Source of the DNA: Asanoa sp040676615
Lineage (GTDB): Bacteria; Actinomycetota; Actinomycetes; Mycobacteriales; Micromonosporaceae
Direction of reading: 5' to 3'
DNA: 64,000 nucleotides
Assembly: GCF_040676615.1 (NCBI RefSeq)
Contig: NZ_JBFAPI010000004.1
Span: forward strand, 434,001 to 498,000
Part shown: positions 42,675-50,583 of the stretch, in pieces
Position numbering within the stretch: position 1 is the first letter of the stretch
Layout of the letters: the number at the start of each line of letters is the position of its first letter
The notes under the pieces: generated by a model
Told to the model about the DNA's origin: nothing
The model's input: only the letters and a program-made list of their open reading frames with translations
Database searches by the model: none
Made by a program: the position numbers and the translations under genes

Positions 42675-43411
42675 CGGGCGAGCCAGTCGCGGTAGGTGGT
42701 CGTCGCGATCACCGCGCCGTCCTTGGCGATGATCGCATCGCCGTGCACGGCGGCGAACATGCCGGCGCCGTCGTCGACGACCACCGGGCGCTTGTCGCCC
42801 TTGGCTGCGAGGGTGACCCGGCCCAACTCGTCGAGGGTGAAGACCTCGGGACCGGCGACGTCGCGGGTGCCCTCCAGCGGCTTACCCACGACCACGTCGG
42901 CGACCGCCCGCGCGACGTCGGCGGCGGCCATCGGCTGGATCAGCGTGCTGGGCAGCCGGACGGTGTTCGCGTCGGACGTCCACGACAGCGTGGTCTCCAT
43001 GAACTCGAAGAACTGCGTCGCGCGGACGATCGAGTAGGGCACGGGGCCGGCCTTGAGGATGTCTTCCTGCAGCACCTTGGCCCGGTAGTAGACCAGGTCC
43101 GGCACCAGTTCGGCGCCCACGATGGACAGGATCACCGCGTGCCCGACGCCGGCGTCCTCGGCCGCCGCCAGCAGGTTGTCCATCGTGGTCCGGAAGAACC
43201 CCGGCGAGGCGTCGTCGAAGGTCGGCGAGTTACTCAGGTTGACCACGACGTCGGCGCCCTTTAGGCCCTCGGCCAGGCCCGTGCCGGTGAGCAGGTCGAC
43301 GCCGTTCGACGGCGACAGCGGCACGGCCTCGTGACCGCCGAGGTTGACGAGCTTCACGACCTGCGAGCCGATGAGGCCCGTACCACCGATGACAGCGATC
43401 TTCATCTTCAC
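42671..43411 (-). CDS. NmrA-like NAD(P)H-binding protein
   Basis: 246 residues. IAVIGGTGLIGSQVVKLVNLGGHEAV is the nucleotide-binding motif; HAVILSIVGAELVPDLVYYRAKVLQEDILK and PYSIVRATQFFEFME are the NmrA/atypical SDR blocks. These are sensors or reductases for quinones or redox state. Its promoter (43448-43474, leftward) is an ECF41-type sequence, so it belongs to the sigma factor's regulon along with the oxidoreductase. GGAAGG before the ATG. It faces away from the peroxidase gene. Confidence 0.9.
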   Translation of the reverse strand: MKMKIAVIGGTGLIGSQVVKLVNLGGHEAVPLSPSNGVDLLTGTGLAEGLKGADVVVNLSNSPTFDDASPGFFRTTMDNLLAAAEDAGVGHAVILSIVGAELVPDLVYYRAKVLQEDILKAGPVPYSIVRATQFFEFMETTLSWTSDANTVRLPSTLIQPMAAADVARAVADVVVGKPLEGTRDVAGPEVFTLDELGRVTLAAKGDKRPVVVDDGAGMFAAVHGDAIIAKDGAVIATTTYRDWLAR

Positions 43412-43447
43412 AACCTTCCAGGATCTGCTATGTCCGTACGCCGCTTA

Positions 43448-43474
43448 GACCGGACAGCCCCGCGGGTTGTGACG
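43448..43474 (-). promoter_or_regulatory. ECF41-type promoter of the NmrA-like gene
   Basis: Read leftward: CGTCACA (43474-43468), 16 bases, GGTC (43451-43448) followed by TAAGC. This agrees with the oxidoreductase promoter (CGTCACA, 16 bases, GGTC, then TTAGC) in elements and spacing. The expected start is about 30 bases before the ATG at 43411. Confidence 0.72.
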
Positions 43475-43497
43475 GGTCTGGAGAGATTCCCCGGAGC

Positions 43498-43524
43498 TGT
43501 CACAGTCGGGGCCAGGCTTCGCTC
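43498..43524 (+). promoter_or_regulatory. Weak ECF41-like promoter candidate before the peroxidase
   Basis: A perfect TGTCACA at 43498-43504 is followed after 16 bases by GCTC, which departs from the GGTC/CGTC of the -10. It lies about 70 bases before the peroxidase ATG. Confidence 0.35.
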
Positions 43525-43594
43525 CCTTCACACCCGCACGCACGATGACCAACCCCCTGGCTGGGCGCGGTCGAGGCACTGGAAGGCGACCACG

Positions 43595-45010
43595 ATGCAA
43601 CCTGATGCGACCTATCCTGGACGGATCGACCGATCGCACGGGCATCCGCACGGCAGTCACGTCGCCGCCCGCGACCACTGCCTGGCTCCCGCGCGTGCCG
43701 TCGACCGGCCCACCGGTCCGGCCCGCTACGGGCGGATGTTCCCGGACCTGTCGCCGCTGGGCACCGACCCGCATCTGCTGATGCGGGCCGGCGGCGACGG
43801 CGGGGTCTGCGACGCGGCGGTCGCGCTCGACGAGCTGAGCCCCGGCGGCGACGACGCCACCGAGGCCGCCGGCTGGCCGTTCTTCGGCCAGATCATCGCC
43901 CACGACATCACCGCCGACCGGTCACCGATCGGGGCCGGTGTGAGCCCGGAGACGTTGCGCAACGCCCGGGCGCCGATGCTCAACCTGGAAATGATCTACT
44001 CGGACGGCCCGATCGGCTGCCCCTACCTGTTCGACCTGAGCGACCCGGCCAAGTTCCTGCTCGGCCCCGACGGCGGCGACGTGCCGCGCAACCAGCAGGG
44101 CGTCGCGCTCATCGGCGACCCGCGCAACGACGTGCACCTGTTCTCGCTGAGCCTGCACGTCGCGTTACTGAAGGCACACAACAAGATCGTCGACCTGCTG
44201 CGGGCCGACGGCGTCGCCGAGGCCGACGTGTTCGACGAAGCGCGGACGGTGCTCACCTGGCACTACCAGTGGACCGTGGTCCGCGATTTCCTGCCCCGGC
44301 TGGTCGGCGCGCCCCTGGTCGAGCAGGTGCTCAGCGAGGGCGGACGCTGGTTCGCGCCGAAGCTCGGCGAGGCCTACATCCCGCTCGAGTTCGCCGACGC
44401 GGCCTACCGTTACGGCCACGGGCAGATCCGGCACACCTACCGCCTGGTCGAGGGCGGTCCGGCGGTGCCGCTCTTCCCCGACCTGGTCGGCTTCGGCCCG
44501 CTGCCGTCCAACCGGCGGCTCGACCTGGCGCAGATCTTCGACGTGCCCGGCCGCCCGCCCGCGCAGCGCGCCAAGCGCCTCGACGGCCGGCTGGCGGCCA
44601 GCCTGATCGGCCTACCCGAGCAGGTGACCGGGGCGGTCGACGAGGCCGCCTACCGCTCGCTGGCGGTCCGCGACCTGCTGCGCGGCGGCACGACCGGCCT
44701 GCCGAGCGGCGAAGACGTCGCCGCGCTGCTGGGCGTGCCGTCGCTGACGCCCGACGAACTCGACCAGCCGTGGCCCAACGGCACGCCGCTGTGGTTCTAC
44801 ATCCTCAAGGAAGCCGAGTATCGCTGTGCCGGCGACCGCCTCGGCCCGGTCGGCGGCCAGATCGTGGCGGAGGTGCTGATCGGCCTGTTGCGCGCCGACA
44901 CGGCGAGCTATCTGAGCCGCGAGCCCGACTGGGAGCCCGCCCTGCCGTCCGCCGGCACCGGGTTCGATCTGGCCGACCTGTTCGTGTTGGAGGGCGCGGG
45001 CGCGGGGTAA
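43595..45010 (+). CDS. Animal-type heme peroxidase
   Basis: 471 residues from ATG 43595 with GGAAGG upstream; the longer frame runs through the promoter region. The peroxidase domain has distal His103 and calcium-binding Asp104 in GQIIAHDITADRSP, the arginine/glutamine segment DEARTVLTWHYQWTVVRDFLPRL and proximal His275 in YRYGHGQIRHTYRL. The N-terminus is histidine-rich (SHGHPHGSH). Bacterial members generate hypohalous acids or make covalent links; the substrate is unknown. No signal peptide. It diverges from the NmrA-like gene, and may belong to the same redox response, although the promoter match is weak. Confidence 0.9.
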   Translation: MQPDATYPGRIDRSHGHPHGSHVAARDHCLAPARAVDRPTGPARYGRMFPDLSPLGTDPHLLMRAGGDGGVCDAAVALDELSPGGDDATEAAGWPFFGQIIAHDITADRSPIGAGVSPETLRNARAPMLNLEMIYSDGPIGCPYLFDLSDPAKFLLGPDGGDVPRNQQGVALIGDPRNDVHLFSLSLHVALLKAHNKIVDLLRADGVAEADVFDEARTVLTWHYQWTVVRDFLPRLVGAPLVEQVLSEGGRWFAPKLGEAYIPLEFADAAYRYGHGQIRHTYRLVEGGPAVPLFPDLVGFGPLPSNRRLDLAQIFDVPGRPPAQRAKRLDGRLAASLIGLPEQVTGAVDEAAYRSLAVRDLLRGGTTGLPSGEDVAALLGVPSLTPDELDQPWPNGTPLWFYILKEAEYRCAGDRLGPVGGQIVAEVLIGLLRADTASYLSREPDWEPALPSAGTGFDLADLFVLEGAGAG

Positions 45011-45061
45011 CGGCAGAACAGGCGTACGCTCCAAGCCAGGCCAACAGCAGGGAGCCACCCG

Positions 45062-45229
45062 GTGGAGATCAAGAGGGCCGACATCAGCGCGTTGCTGCGC
45101 TCGCGGGGCCAGCACGACCGGGCCGACTGGGTCGACCGCACACTCCCGGAGAAGGTCGACACCGACGTCAACAGCGCGCTGCTCAAGATGTTGGAGATCG
45201 ACCCGGCGAAGCTGACCCAGGCCGGCTGA
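45062..45229 (+). CDS. Small conserved-looking protein, 55 residues
   Basis: GTG at 45062 with GGGAGCC in the leader. The protein starts VEIKRADISALLRSRGQHDR and ends LKMLEIDPAKLTQAG. The central part (ADWVDRTLPEKVDTDVNSALL) is strongly charged and helix-prone. It lies 51 bases after the peroxidase gene in the same direction. It has good codon-position GC and a real ribosome-binding site, and is overlapped only by reverse-strand shadow frames. The function is unknown; I would not assign one. Confidence 0.65.
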   Translation: MEIKRADISALLRSRGQHDRADWVDRTLPEKVDTDVNSALLKMLEIDPAKLTQAG

Positions 45230-45244
45230 GGCGTCCTTTCGTCC

Positions 45245-46183
45245 TTATCGGACGACGACCTTGCCGAGCGCCCGCCCCTCACCGAGGTGCCGCAAGGCGG
45301 CGGCGGTCTCGTCCAGCGGGAACCGGCGCTCGATGTGGGTGACCACGGTGCCGGCAGTGCAGAGTGCTGCCATGGCCAGCAGGTCGGCGGTGTTGGGCTT
45401 GACGACCAGCAGCCGCTGACCGCCCACCAGCGGGCCGGCGATCAACACCTGGAGGAGCGTGCCGACCGAGCCGCCGACCCAGCGGTAGCGCCCGCCCGGG
45501 GCCAACACGCGGCGGTGCGCCAGCACCGAGTGGTGGCCGGCGAGGTCGAGCACCAGGTCGTAGCGCTGGCCGGCGCGGGTGACGTCGGTGCGGGTGTGGT
45601 CGACGACGTGGTCGGCGCCGACCGCCCGCATGAAATCCAGCTTCCCCGTGTTGTCGACACCGGTCACCTCGGCGCCGTCGAGCTTGGCCAACTGGATCGC
45701 GTAGGCGCCCGCGCCGCCACCGGCACCGTTGACCAGCACGCGCTGGCCGGCCCGGACGTTGCCGCGGATGCCCTGCAGCGCGATGACGGCCGCCTGCGGC
45801 ATGGCGGCCGCCTCCTCGAACGACAGTCGCGGTGGCTTGAGCGCCAGGACCTTCTCGCGGGCGATCGCGTACTCGGCGAAGCCGCCCTTGCGCTGGAGGT
45901 TGTCGCCGAAGACCGCGTCGCCGGCCCTGAACCGGGTCACGTCGGGCCCGACGGCCTCGACCACGCCGGCGATGTCGGAGCCGAGGGTGCGGATCCTCGG
46001 CCGGCGCAGGCCGCCGATGCGGGCGTAGGCCGGCCTGCCGACCAGGGACTCCCAGTCGGAGGCGTTGACCGAGGCCGCGTGCACCTTGACGAGCACCTCG
46101 TCGGCCCGCGGCACGGGCCGCTCGACCTCCTCGATGCGCAGCACCTCGGGAGGCCCGTAAGCGTCGTAGACCACGGCCTTCAT
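45245..46183 (-). CDS. Quinone oxidoreductase-like MDR protein (first copy)
   Basis: 312 residues from ATG 46183; the frame's upstream MVHFDQNGRAN is in the promoter. MKAVVYDAYGPPEVLRIEEVERP, GVVEAVGPDVTRFRAGDAVFG and the NADP-binding VLVNGAGGGAGAYAIQLAKL identify a zinc-free medium-chain dehydrogenase/reductase. It probably reduces quinones or enones with NADPH. A similar gene lies at 49516. A TGGTC-N6-GACCA dyad in its leader suggests a local repressor. Confidence 0.9.
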   Translation of the reverse strand: MKAVVYDAYGPPEVLRIEEVERPVPRADEVLVKVHAASVNASDWESLVGRPAYARIGGLRRPRIRTLGSDIAGVVEAVGPDVTRFRAGDAVFGDNLQRKGGFAEYAIAREKVLALKPPRLSFEEAAAMPQAAVIALQGIRGNVRAGQRVLVNGAGGGAGAYAIQLAKLDGAEVTGVDNTGKLDFMRAVGADHVVDHTRTDVTRAGQRYDLVLDLAGHHSVLAHRRVLAPGGRYRWVGGSVGTLLQVLIAGPLVGGQRLLVVKPNTADLLAMAALCTAGTVVTHIERRFPLDETAAALRHLGEGRALGKVVVR

Positions 46184-46199
46184 GTTCGCCCGCCCGTTC

Positions 46200-46217
46200 T
46201 GGTCAAAGTGGACCACT
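46200..46217. promoter_or_regulatory. Overlapping dyads before the quinone oxidoreductase gene
   Basis: TGGTC-AAAGTG-GACCA (46200-46215) and AGTGG-A-CCACT (46207-46217) overlap 17 bases upstream of the ATG at 46183. A TAATAT-like -10 lies upstream on the leftward strand. A dimeric regulator such as a MarR or HxlR protein could bind here; no such gene is adjacent. Confidence 0.4.
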
Positions 46218-46273
46218 GTGGACCGCCAGCCCGATATTAAGGCGGACGGTCAACGTGAGGTGACCATGGCCAC

Positions 46274-46786
46274 CTAGGCCGGCGTCAGGCCGTAGCGGGC
46301 GACGACGTCGGCGAGCCAGTCGGGTTCGGCGAAGCTCAGGCCGTAGCGGGCGGCCAGGTCGGCGCCGGCGTCGTCGGCCACCGGGCCGGCGGTCACCATC
46401 TCGGCGACCTCGCGGAAGAAGTGCTCGAAGCCGGCCGGGCTGATGATCTCGATCATCCGGGCCGGAGCGGCGCCCGCGTTCCACATGGCGTGCAGCTCGC
46501 CGCGGGGCTTGGTGATGTAGCCGCCGGCGCCGAGGACCACCTCGCGGTCGCCGGAGCGGAAGCCGATCTCGCCCTCCGTGACGATCGAGTATTCGTCTTC
46601 GCGGGTGTGCAGGTGGGGTGGGACGAGGGCGCCGACCGGGAACGGGTGCTCGACCACCGACAGGGCGCCGCCCGTGTCGTGGCCCCACAGCTTGAAGTGC
46701 ACACCGATGGAGCCGAGCTGGCCGACCTGGCCACCGCCGGGCTGGACCACCGTCAGCGGTGGCGGTTCCGTTGCTGCCATGACCAT
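46274..46786 (-). CDS. Cupin-domain protein
   Basis: 170 residues from ATG 46786 (ATG 46780 also possible). Cupin motif 1 is PPHLHTREDEYSIVTEGEIGF, motif 2 is GGYITKPRGELHAMWN; the H-T-H/E positions could bind metal. The C-terminal segment (EPDWLADVVARYGLTPA) is common to quercetinase-like single cupins. Function unknown. It diverges from the large membrane protein gene. Confidence 0.85.
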   Translation of the reverse strand: MVMAATEPPPLTVVQPGGGQVGQLGSIGVHFKLWGHDTGGALSVVEHPFPVGALVPPHLHTREDEYSIVTEGEIGFRSGDREVVLGAGGYITKPRGELHAMWNAGAAPARMIEIISPAGFEHFFREVAEMVTAGPVADDAGADLAARYGLSFAEPDWLADVVARYGLTPA

Positions 46787-46840
46787 CTTTTACCACGCCG
46801 GCGGTCGGCCGCGGCGGACATTCGTCGATACCGTGTGACG

Positions 46841-49186
46841 ATGGCTGACGCGCCGGCGCGAGTGGTGTCCCTGCGGGTCCCCGGTGTCGACTTTCCCGAG
46901 GCCGACGCGGTGCTCGGCGCCCAGCCGGTCGAGCAGGTCGACGACGTCGCGGCGCGCGGCGAGTTCTGGCGGTGGCGGGTCAACCGGCCGGAGACCAACA
47001 CCCCGGAGGCCTACCTCTGGGGCCTGCGCAGCACCGCCACGGCGCGGGCGCTCTGGCTGCTGCTGTTGCCGTTCACGCTGACCAACCTGGCCTACTGGGC
47101 CCGCCCGGCCCGGCCGCGCGGCGTGATGTCGTGGATCGCCGACGGGTTGATCAGCACCGTCAGCCGGCTGATCGCGCTGACACTGACCGCCACGCTGATG
47201 CTCGGGGTGTGCGGCGTGGCGATGGACCTGGTCGCCTGGCAGTGCCTGAGTGTCGACAGCGGCTGCGCGGGGTCGTGGCCGGAACCGTTCAACCTGGTGG
47301 GCGAACTGAGGTTCAACGCTTACAACCGGTTGGCGCTGGGCGCGCTGGTGCCGCTGCTCGTGCTGATCGTGCTGTGGGCCGCGAGCTACCGCACCTGGCG
47401 GCGCTACGAGCGACGGGCCGAGATCGAACTGGCGCCCGACGAGCTGACGGCGGCCCGGTTCTGGCGCGGCCGCGACTGGGTGCGCCGGCTGCGGGCCGTG
47501 CACATCATCGTCGGCATGGTCGTCGTCGACGCGCTGCTGGTCTATCCGATCGTCCAACTCGACAAGGCCGCCAGCCGTCCACTATGGATCGTCGGGGCGC
47601 TGCTGCTCGGCGCCCTCGCCGTCGCGCTGCTGGCCGGGGTTCTCGGCACCATCGCGCCGCTGCCGGTCGCCGTCGCCGAGGTGCGCGCGGTGCGCAACGG
47701 GCCGGCGGTGCTGCGGATGATGCGGTCCCGGCGCCTGAAGGCGGGCGCGCGGGTGCACAGCCGACTCGCCGACCGGATCGAGGCCGGCGTCGCGACGTTC
47801 CGCCGGCGGGCGCACGCCGCCGCCCCGGCGATCAGCGTCGCCGTGCGGGTCAGCGCGTGGGCCACCGTGGGAGTGACCATCGCCAGCCTGGCGTACGCCG
47901 TAGGCCCACGCCGCGTGCCGGTCGCGTCCGGCGGCGCACTGCCCGGGTTCGCCACCTTCGTCGCCACGCTCTCGGTGATCCAGGTGGCGCTGCTGGTCGC
48001 CCTCGGCCTGGCCTCCGCGCCGCTGTGCTGGATCGCCCGGCACAGCTCACACCGGCTCGCCTGGCGCGGCTTCGTCGCGCCGGTCGTGGCCACCGTCGCC
48101 ACCATGCTCGCGGTCGCCGAGGCGGCCAGCCTGCTCTACTTCGCGGCGCTGTCGATCGGCGAGCTGGAGACCTCGGGCGCCGGGCGGGCCTGGTTGCCGG
48201 CACCGCCGTACCCCTATGAATGGGCCGGTCTGGTCTTCGCCGTGGCCATGGGTGCGACGCTGCTCGCGGTCGCGTTCGGCGCGGTGCGCTGGCAGGTGGC
48301 GCTCGGTGCCGGCCGGCGGATGACCGACGGCCGCGATCCCCGGCTGCGCCGCGAGCATCCCGACCGGGCCGGCTATCTCGACCACGCGCACGCCCGCGGG
48401 CAGCTGTTCGAGTCGATGCCCGGGCTGGCCCTCGTGGTCTTCGTGCCGATCACCGTGCTGTCGGTGGTCGGCGTCGTCTACAGCGCGCTCGGTCGCGGGC
48501 CGGCCGCGCTGCTGCCCAACCAGAGCACCCTGACCAACCTGGGCGCCTGGTCGATCGGCCTGATCGCGCTGGTCCTGGTGCTCACCGTGGCCCGGGCCGG
48601 CAACACCACCCCGGGTCGCCGGCTGGTCAGCGCGGTCTACGCGATGGCGACGTTCTGGCCGCGCGCCGCACACCCGTTCGCCGCGCCGTCGCACGGGCCA
48701 CGGGCGGTCGCCGACATCGTCCGCCGGGTCACCACGCTGACCGGCCAGGGCGTGCCCGTGCTGCTCGCGGCGCACAGCCACGGCAGCGTGCTGGCGGCCA
48801 TGGCGGTGCGCAACCTGCCGCCGGCGTCGAGGCACGACATCGCGCTGCTGACCTCGGCCTGCCCGCTGACCCGGCTGATAGCGCCGTTCTTCTCGGCGTT
48901 CTTCGACCCCGACGCGTCGATCAAGCTGGCCGATTCGCTGACCGACGCCGACGGCACCCGCTGGACCAACCTCTACCGGGTCACCGATCCGATCGGCGGC
49001 GCGGTCTGCCCGCGGCTGACCGGCACGGCCCTCGACGCGGTCGACGTGCTCGCCCCCGACCCGCCCGACGCCGCCCTGCACGACGTCGAGCCGCAGGTGA
49101 GCGGCCATGGCAGCTATCTGCGCGACCCGGCCTTCATCGAGGCGCACGAGCGGCTGGTCAAGACACTGACCCATCGTGCGAGCTGA
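46841..49186 (+). CDS. Large membrane protein with hydrolase-like C-terminal domain
   Basis: 781 residues. About eight hydrophobic helices spread over residues 75-600 (WLLLLPFTLTNLAYWA, LIALTLTATLMLGVCGVAM, LGALVPLLVLIVLWAASY, LWIVGALLLGALAVALLAGVLG and others). The C-terminal 160 residues contain VLLAAHSHGSVLAAMAV, a nucleophile-elbow-like motif, then ALLTSACPLTRLIAPFFSAFF. It may be a membrane-bound lipase or esterase-like protein, known only as an integral membrane protein in actinobacteria. TACCGT at 46829-46834 sits six bases before the ATG. Its last 29 bases overlap the convergent gene. Confidence 0.8.
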   Translation: MADAPARVVSLRVPGVDFPEADAVLGAQPVEQVDDVAARGEFWRWRVNRPETNTPEAYLWGLRSTATARALWLLLLPFTLTNLAYWARPARPRGVMSWIADGLISTVSRLIALTLTATLMLGVCGVAMDLVAWQCLSVDSGCAGSWPEPFNLVGELRFNAYNRLALGALVPLLVLIVLWAASYRTWRRYERRAEIELAPDELTAARFWRGRDWVRRLRAVHIIVGMVVVDALLVYPIVQLDKAASRPLWIVGALLLGALAVALLAGVLGTIAPLPVAVAEVRAVRNGPAVLRMMRSRRLKAGARVHSRLADRIEAGVATFRRRAHAAAPAISVAVRVSAWATVGVTIASLAYAVGPRRVPVASGGALPGFATFVATLSVIQVALLVALGLASAPLCWIARHSSHRLAWRGFVAPVVATVATMLAVAEAASLLYFAALSIGELETSGAGRAWLPAPPYPYEWAGLVFAVAMGATLLAVAFGAVRWQVALGAGRRMTDGRDPRLRREHPDRAGYLDHAHARGQLFESMPGLALVVFVPITVLSVVGVVYSALGRGPAALLPNQSTLTNLGAWSIGLIALVLVLTVARAGNTTPGRRLVSAVYAMATFWPRAAHPFAAPSHGPRAVADIVRRVTTLTGQGVPVLLAAHSHGSVLAAMAVRNLPPASRHDIALLTSACPLTRLIAPFFSAFFDPDASIKLADSLTDADGTRWTNLYRVTDPIGGAVCPRLTGTALDAVDVLAPDPPDAALHDVEPQVSGHGSYLRDPAFIEAHERLVKTLTHRAS

Positions 49187-49526
49187 ACTGGATGCCGGCC
49201 AGCCGCCAACCGTCGGCCGACTCGATCCAGACCTGGCTCACCCGGACCGCGAGCGAGAGCGCCTCGCCCCGCCAGGTCGCCCGACTGCGCTGCACGCACC
49301 GCACGATCGCGGCGTGGTCGTAGCGCCGGACGTCCTGCTCGGTCGTCTCGAGCGAGAGGTAGGCGAACTCGGCGTGCCGGTCGATCCACTGCCGCTTGTC
49401 GAGCAGATGGCCCCGCTCGCCGATGGACATGAAGTCGTCGGCCAGCAGCGAGCCCAGCAGGTCGAGGTCGGCGCGGGACTCGGCGTCGTCGAACACCCGA
49501 GCGAGCGCCTCGATGTCAGTTGTCAC
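49158..49526 (-). CDS. NTF2-like/DUF4440-type small protein
   Basis: 122 residues, GTG start at 49526. VTTDIEALARVFDDAESRADLDLLGSLLADDFMSIGERGHLLDKRQWIDRH and RVSQVWIESADGWRLAGIQFS fit the SnoaL/NTF2 fold with a cavity for small molecules. The start overlaps the stop of the upstream quinone oxidoreductase gene by 11 bases, so it is translationally coupled to it. Function unknown. Confidence 0.8.
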   Translation of the reverse strand: MTTDIEALARVFDDAESRADLDLLGSLLADDFMSIGERGHLLDKRQWIDRHAEFAYLSLETTEQDVRRYDHAAIVRCVQRSRATWRGEALSLAVRVSQVWIESADGWRLAGIQFSSHDGSVS

Positions 49527-50502
49527 GGACGTCGCCCATCGTGACGACCAGCTTGCCGGTCGTGTGCCGGCGGACGAAGTCGATGCAGGCCTGGGCGCCC
49601 TGGTCGAGGGTGTAGCGGCGGCCGATCGTGGCCACCAGTTCGCCACGGCCCGCCATCTCGGCGACCTCGCGCATGCCGCCGAACGCACCCGCCATGTCCA
49701 GCACGAAACGCAGCGCGACGTCGTCGCGGCCGATCCACTCCTGCCGGGGCACCGGGTAGGTGATGGTGAGCAGGCGCCCGCCCGGGCGGACCGCTGAGGC
49801 GACCCGGGTGAGCCGGTCGCTCGGCAGGACCAGGTTGAACACCACGTCGACATCGGACGGGTACGCCGACTCGGCGTAGCCGATGACCTCGTCGGCGCCG
49901 AGTGCCCGCACGGTCTCGGCGTCGGCGGCGGTCGCCGTGGCGATCACCCGCGCCTTCGCCGCGGCGAGCACCGGGAGCAGGGCGGTGCCGACGCCGCCGG
50001 TCGCGCCGACGACCAGCGCGGTCTCGCCGGCCCGCACGGCGGCGGTCGCCATCAGGGCGCGCACGGCGAGGCCGACCGTCGGCAGGGCCGCGGCGGTCTC
50101 CACGTCGAGGCCGGCCGGGCGGTGGGCCAGAAACGGGGTGTCGGCCTCGAAGACCGCGTACTCGGCCAATGAGCCGGTGCTCAGCGACGGTCGGGGCACC
50201 CCGGTCATCGCCCGCAGCGCCCGCGGCACGGCCTGACCGAAGATCTCGTCGCCCACCCGGAAGGCGGTCACGCCGGCGCCGACCGCGCTGACTGTCCCGG
50301 CGAAGTCGTTGCCCGGCACGTGCGGGAACTCGAGCGGGGCGACGTCGTGGAAATCGCCACTGGGCAACCGGACGTCGCCCGGGTTGACCGACGCCGCGGC
50401 GATCCGGACCTGGATCTGCCCGGGCCCCGGTCGCGGTGCGGGCACCTCGGCCACGGCGTAGTCCTCGGGCGGGCCGTACCTGGTCGCGACAACTGCCTTC
50501 AC
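49516..50502 (-). CDS. Quinone oxidoreductase-like MDR protein (second copy)
   Basis: 328 residues, GTG start at 50502 with GGGAGG upstream. MKAVVATRYGPPEDYAVAEVPAP, VPGNDFAGTVSAVGAGVTAFRVGDEIFG and the coenzyme motif ALVVGATGGVGTALLPVLA make it a zinc-free MDR enzyme, NADPH-dependent. It diverges from the TetR gene, whose two operators lie in the 81-base gap, so it is almost certainly the target of that repressor. The cytotoxic inducer may be an electrophile or quinone. Confidence 0.92.
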   Translation of the reverse strand: MKAVVATRYGPPEDYAVAEVPAPRPGPGQIQVRIAAASVNPGDVRLPSGDFHDVAPLEFPHVPGNDFAGTVSAVGAGVTAFRVGDEIFGQAVPRALRAMTGVPRPSLSTGSLAEYAVFEADTPFLAHRPAGLDVETAAALPTVGLAVRALMATAAVRAGETALVVGATGGVGTALLPVLAAAKARVIATATAADAETVRALGADEVIGYAESAYPSDVDVVFNLVLPSDRLTRVASAVRPGGRLLTITYPVPRQEWIGRDDVALRFVLDMAGAFGGMREVAEMAGRGELVATIGRRYTLDQGAQACIDFVRRHTTGKLVVTMGDVRDN

Positions 50503-50516
50503 GCGTGCCTCCCTGC

Positions 50517-50563
50517 TAACCGGACCGGGTGGTCACCTTAACCATAACCGGACCGGGCGGTCA
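50517..50563. promoter_or_regulatory. Twin TetR operators in a 28-bp direct repeat
   Basis: The 19-bp string TAACCGGACCGGGTGGTCA at 50517-50535 recurs at 50545-50563 with one change (C for T). Each holds the dyad GACCG-GG-(C/T)GGTC. The copies are 28 bp apart and overlap both divergent promoters; TACGGT at 50571-50576 is the -10 for tetR. Confidence 0.8.
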
Positions 50564-50583
50564 ACTTTGCTACGGTGGGCGCC

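Noticed and set aside
43331..43594. N-terminal extension of the heme peroxidase
   Set aside because: It overlaps the divergent NmrA gene and both ECF41-like sites; a ribosome-binding site fits ATG 43595.
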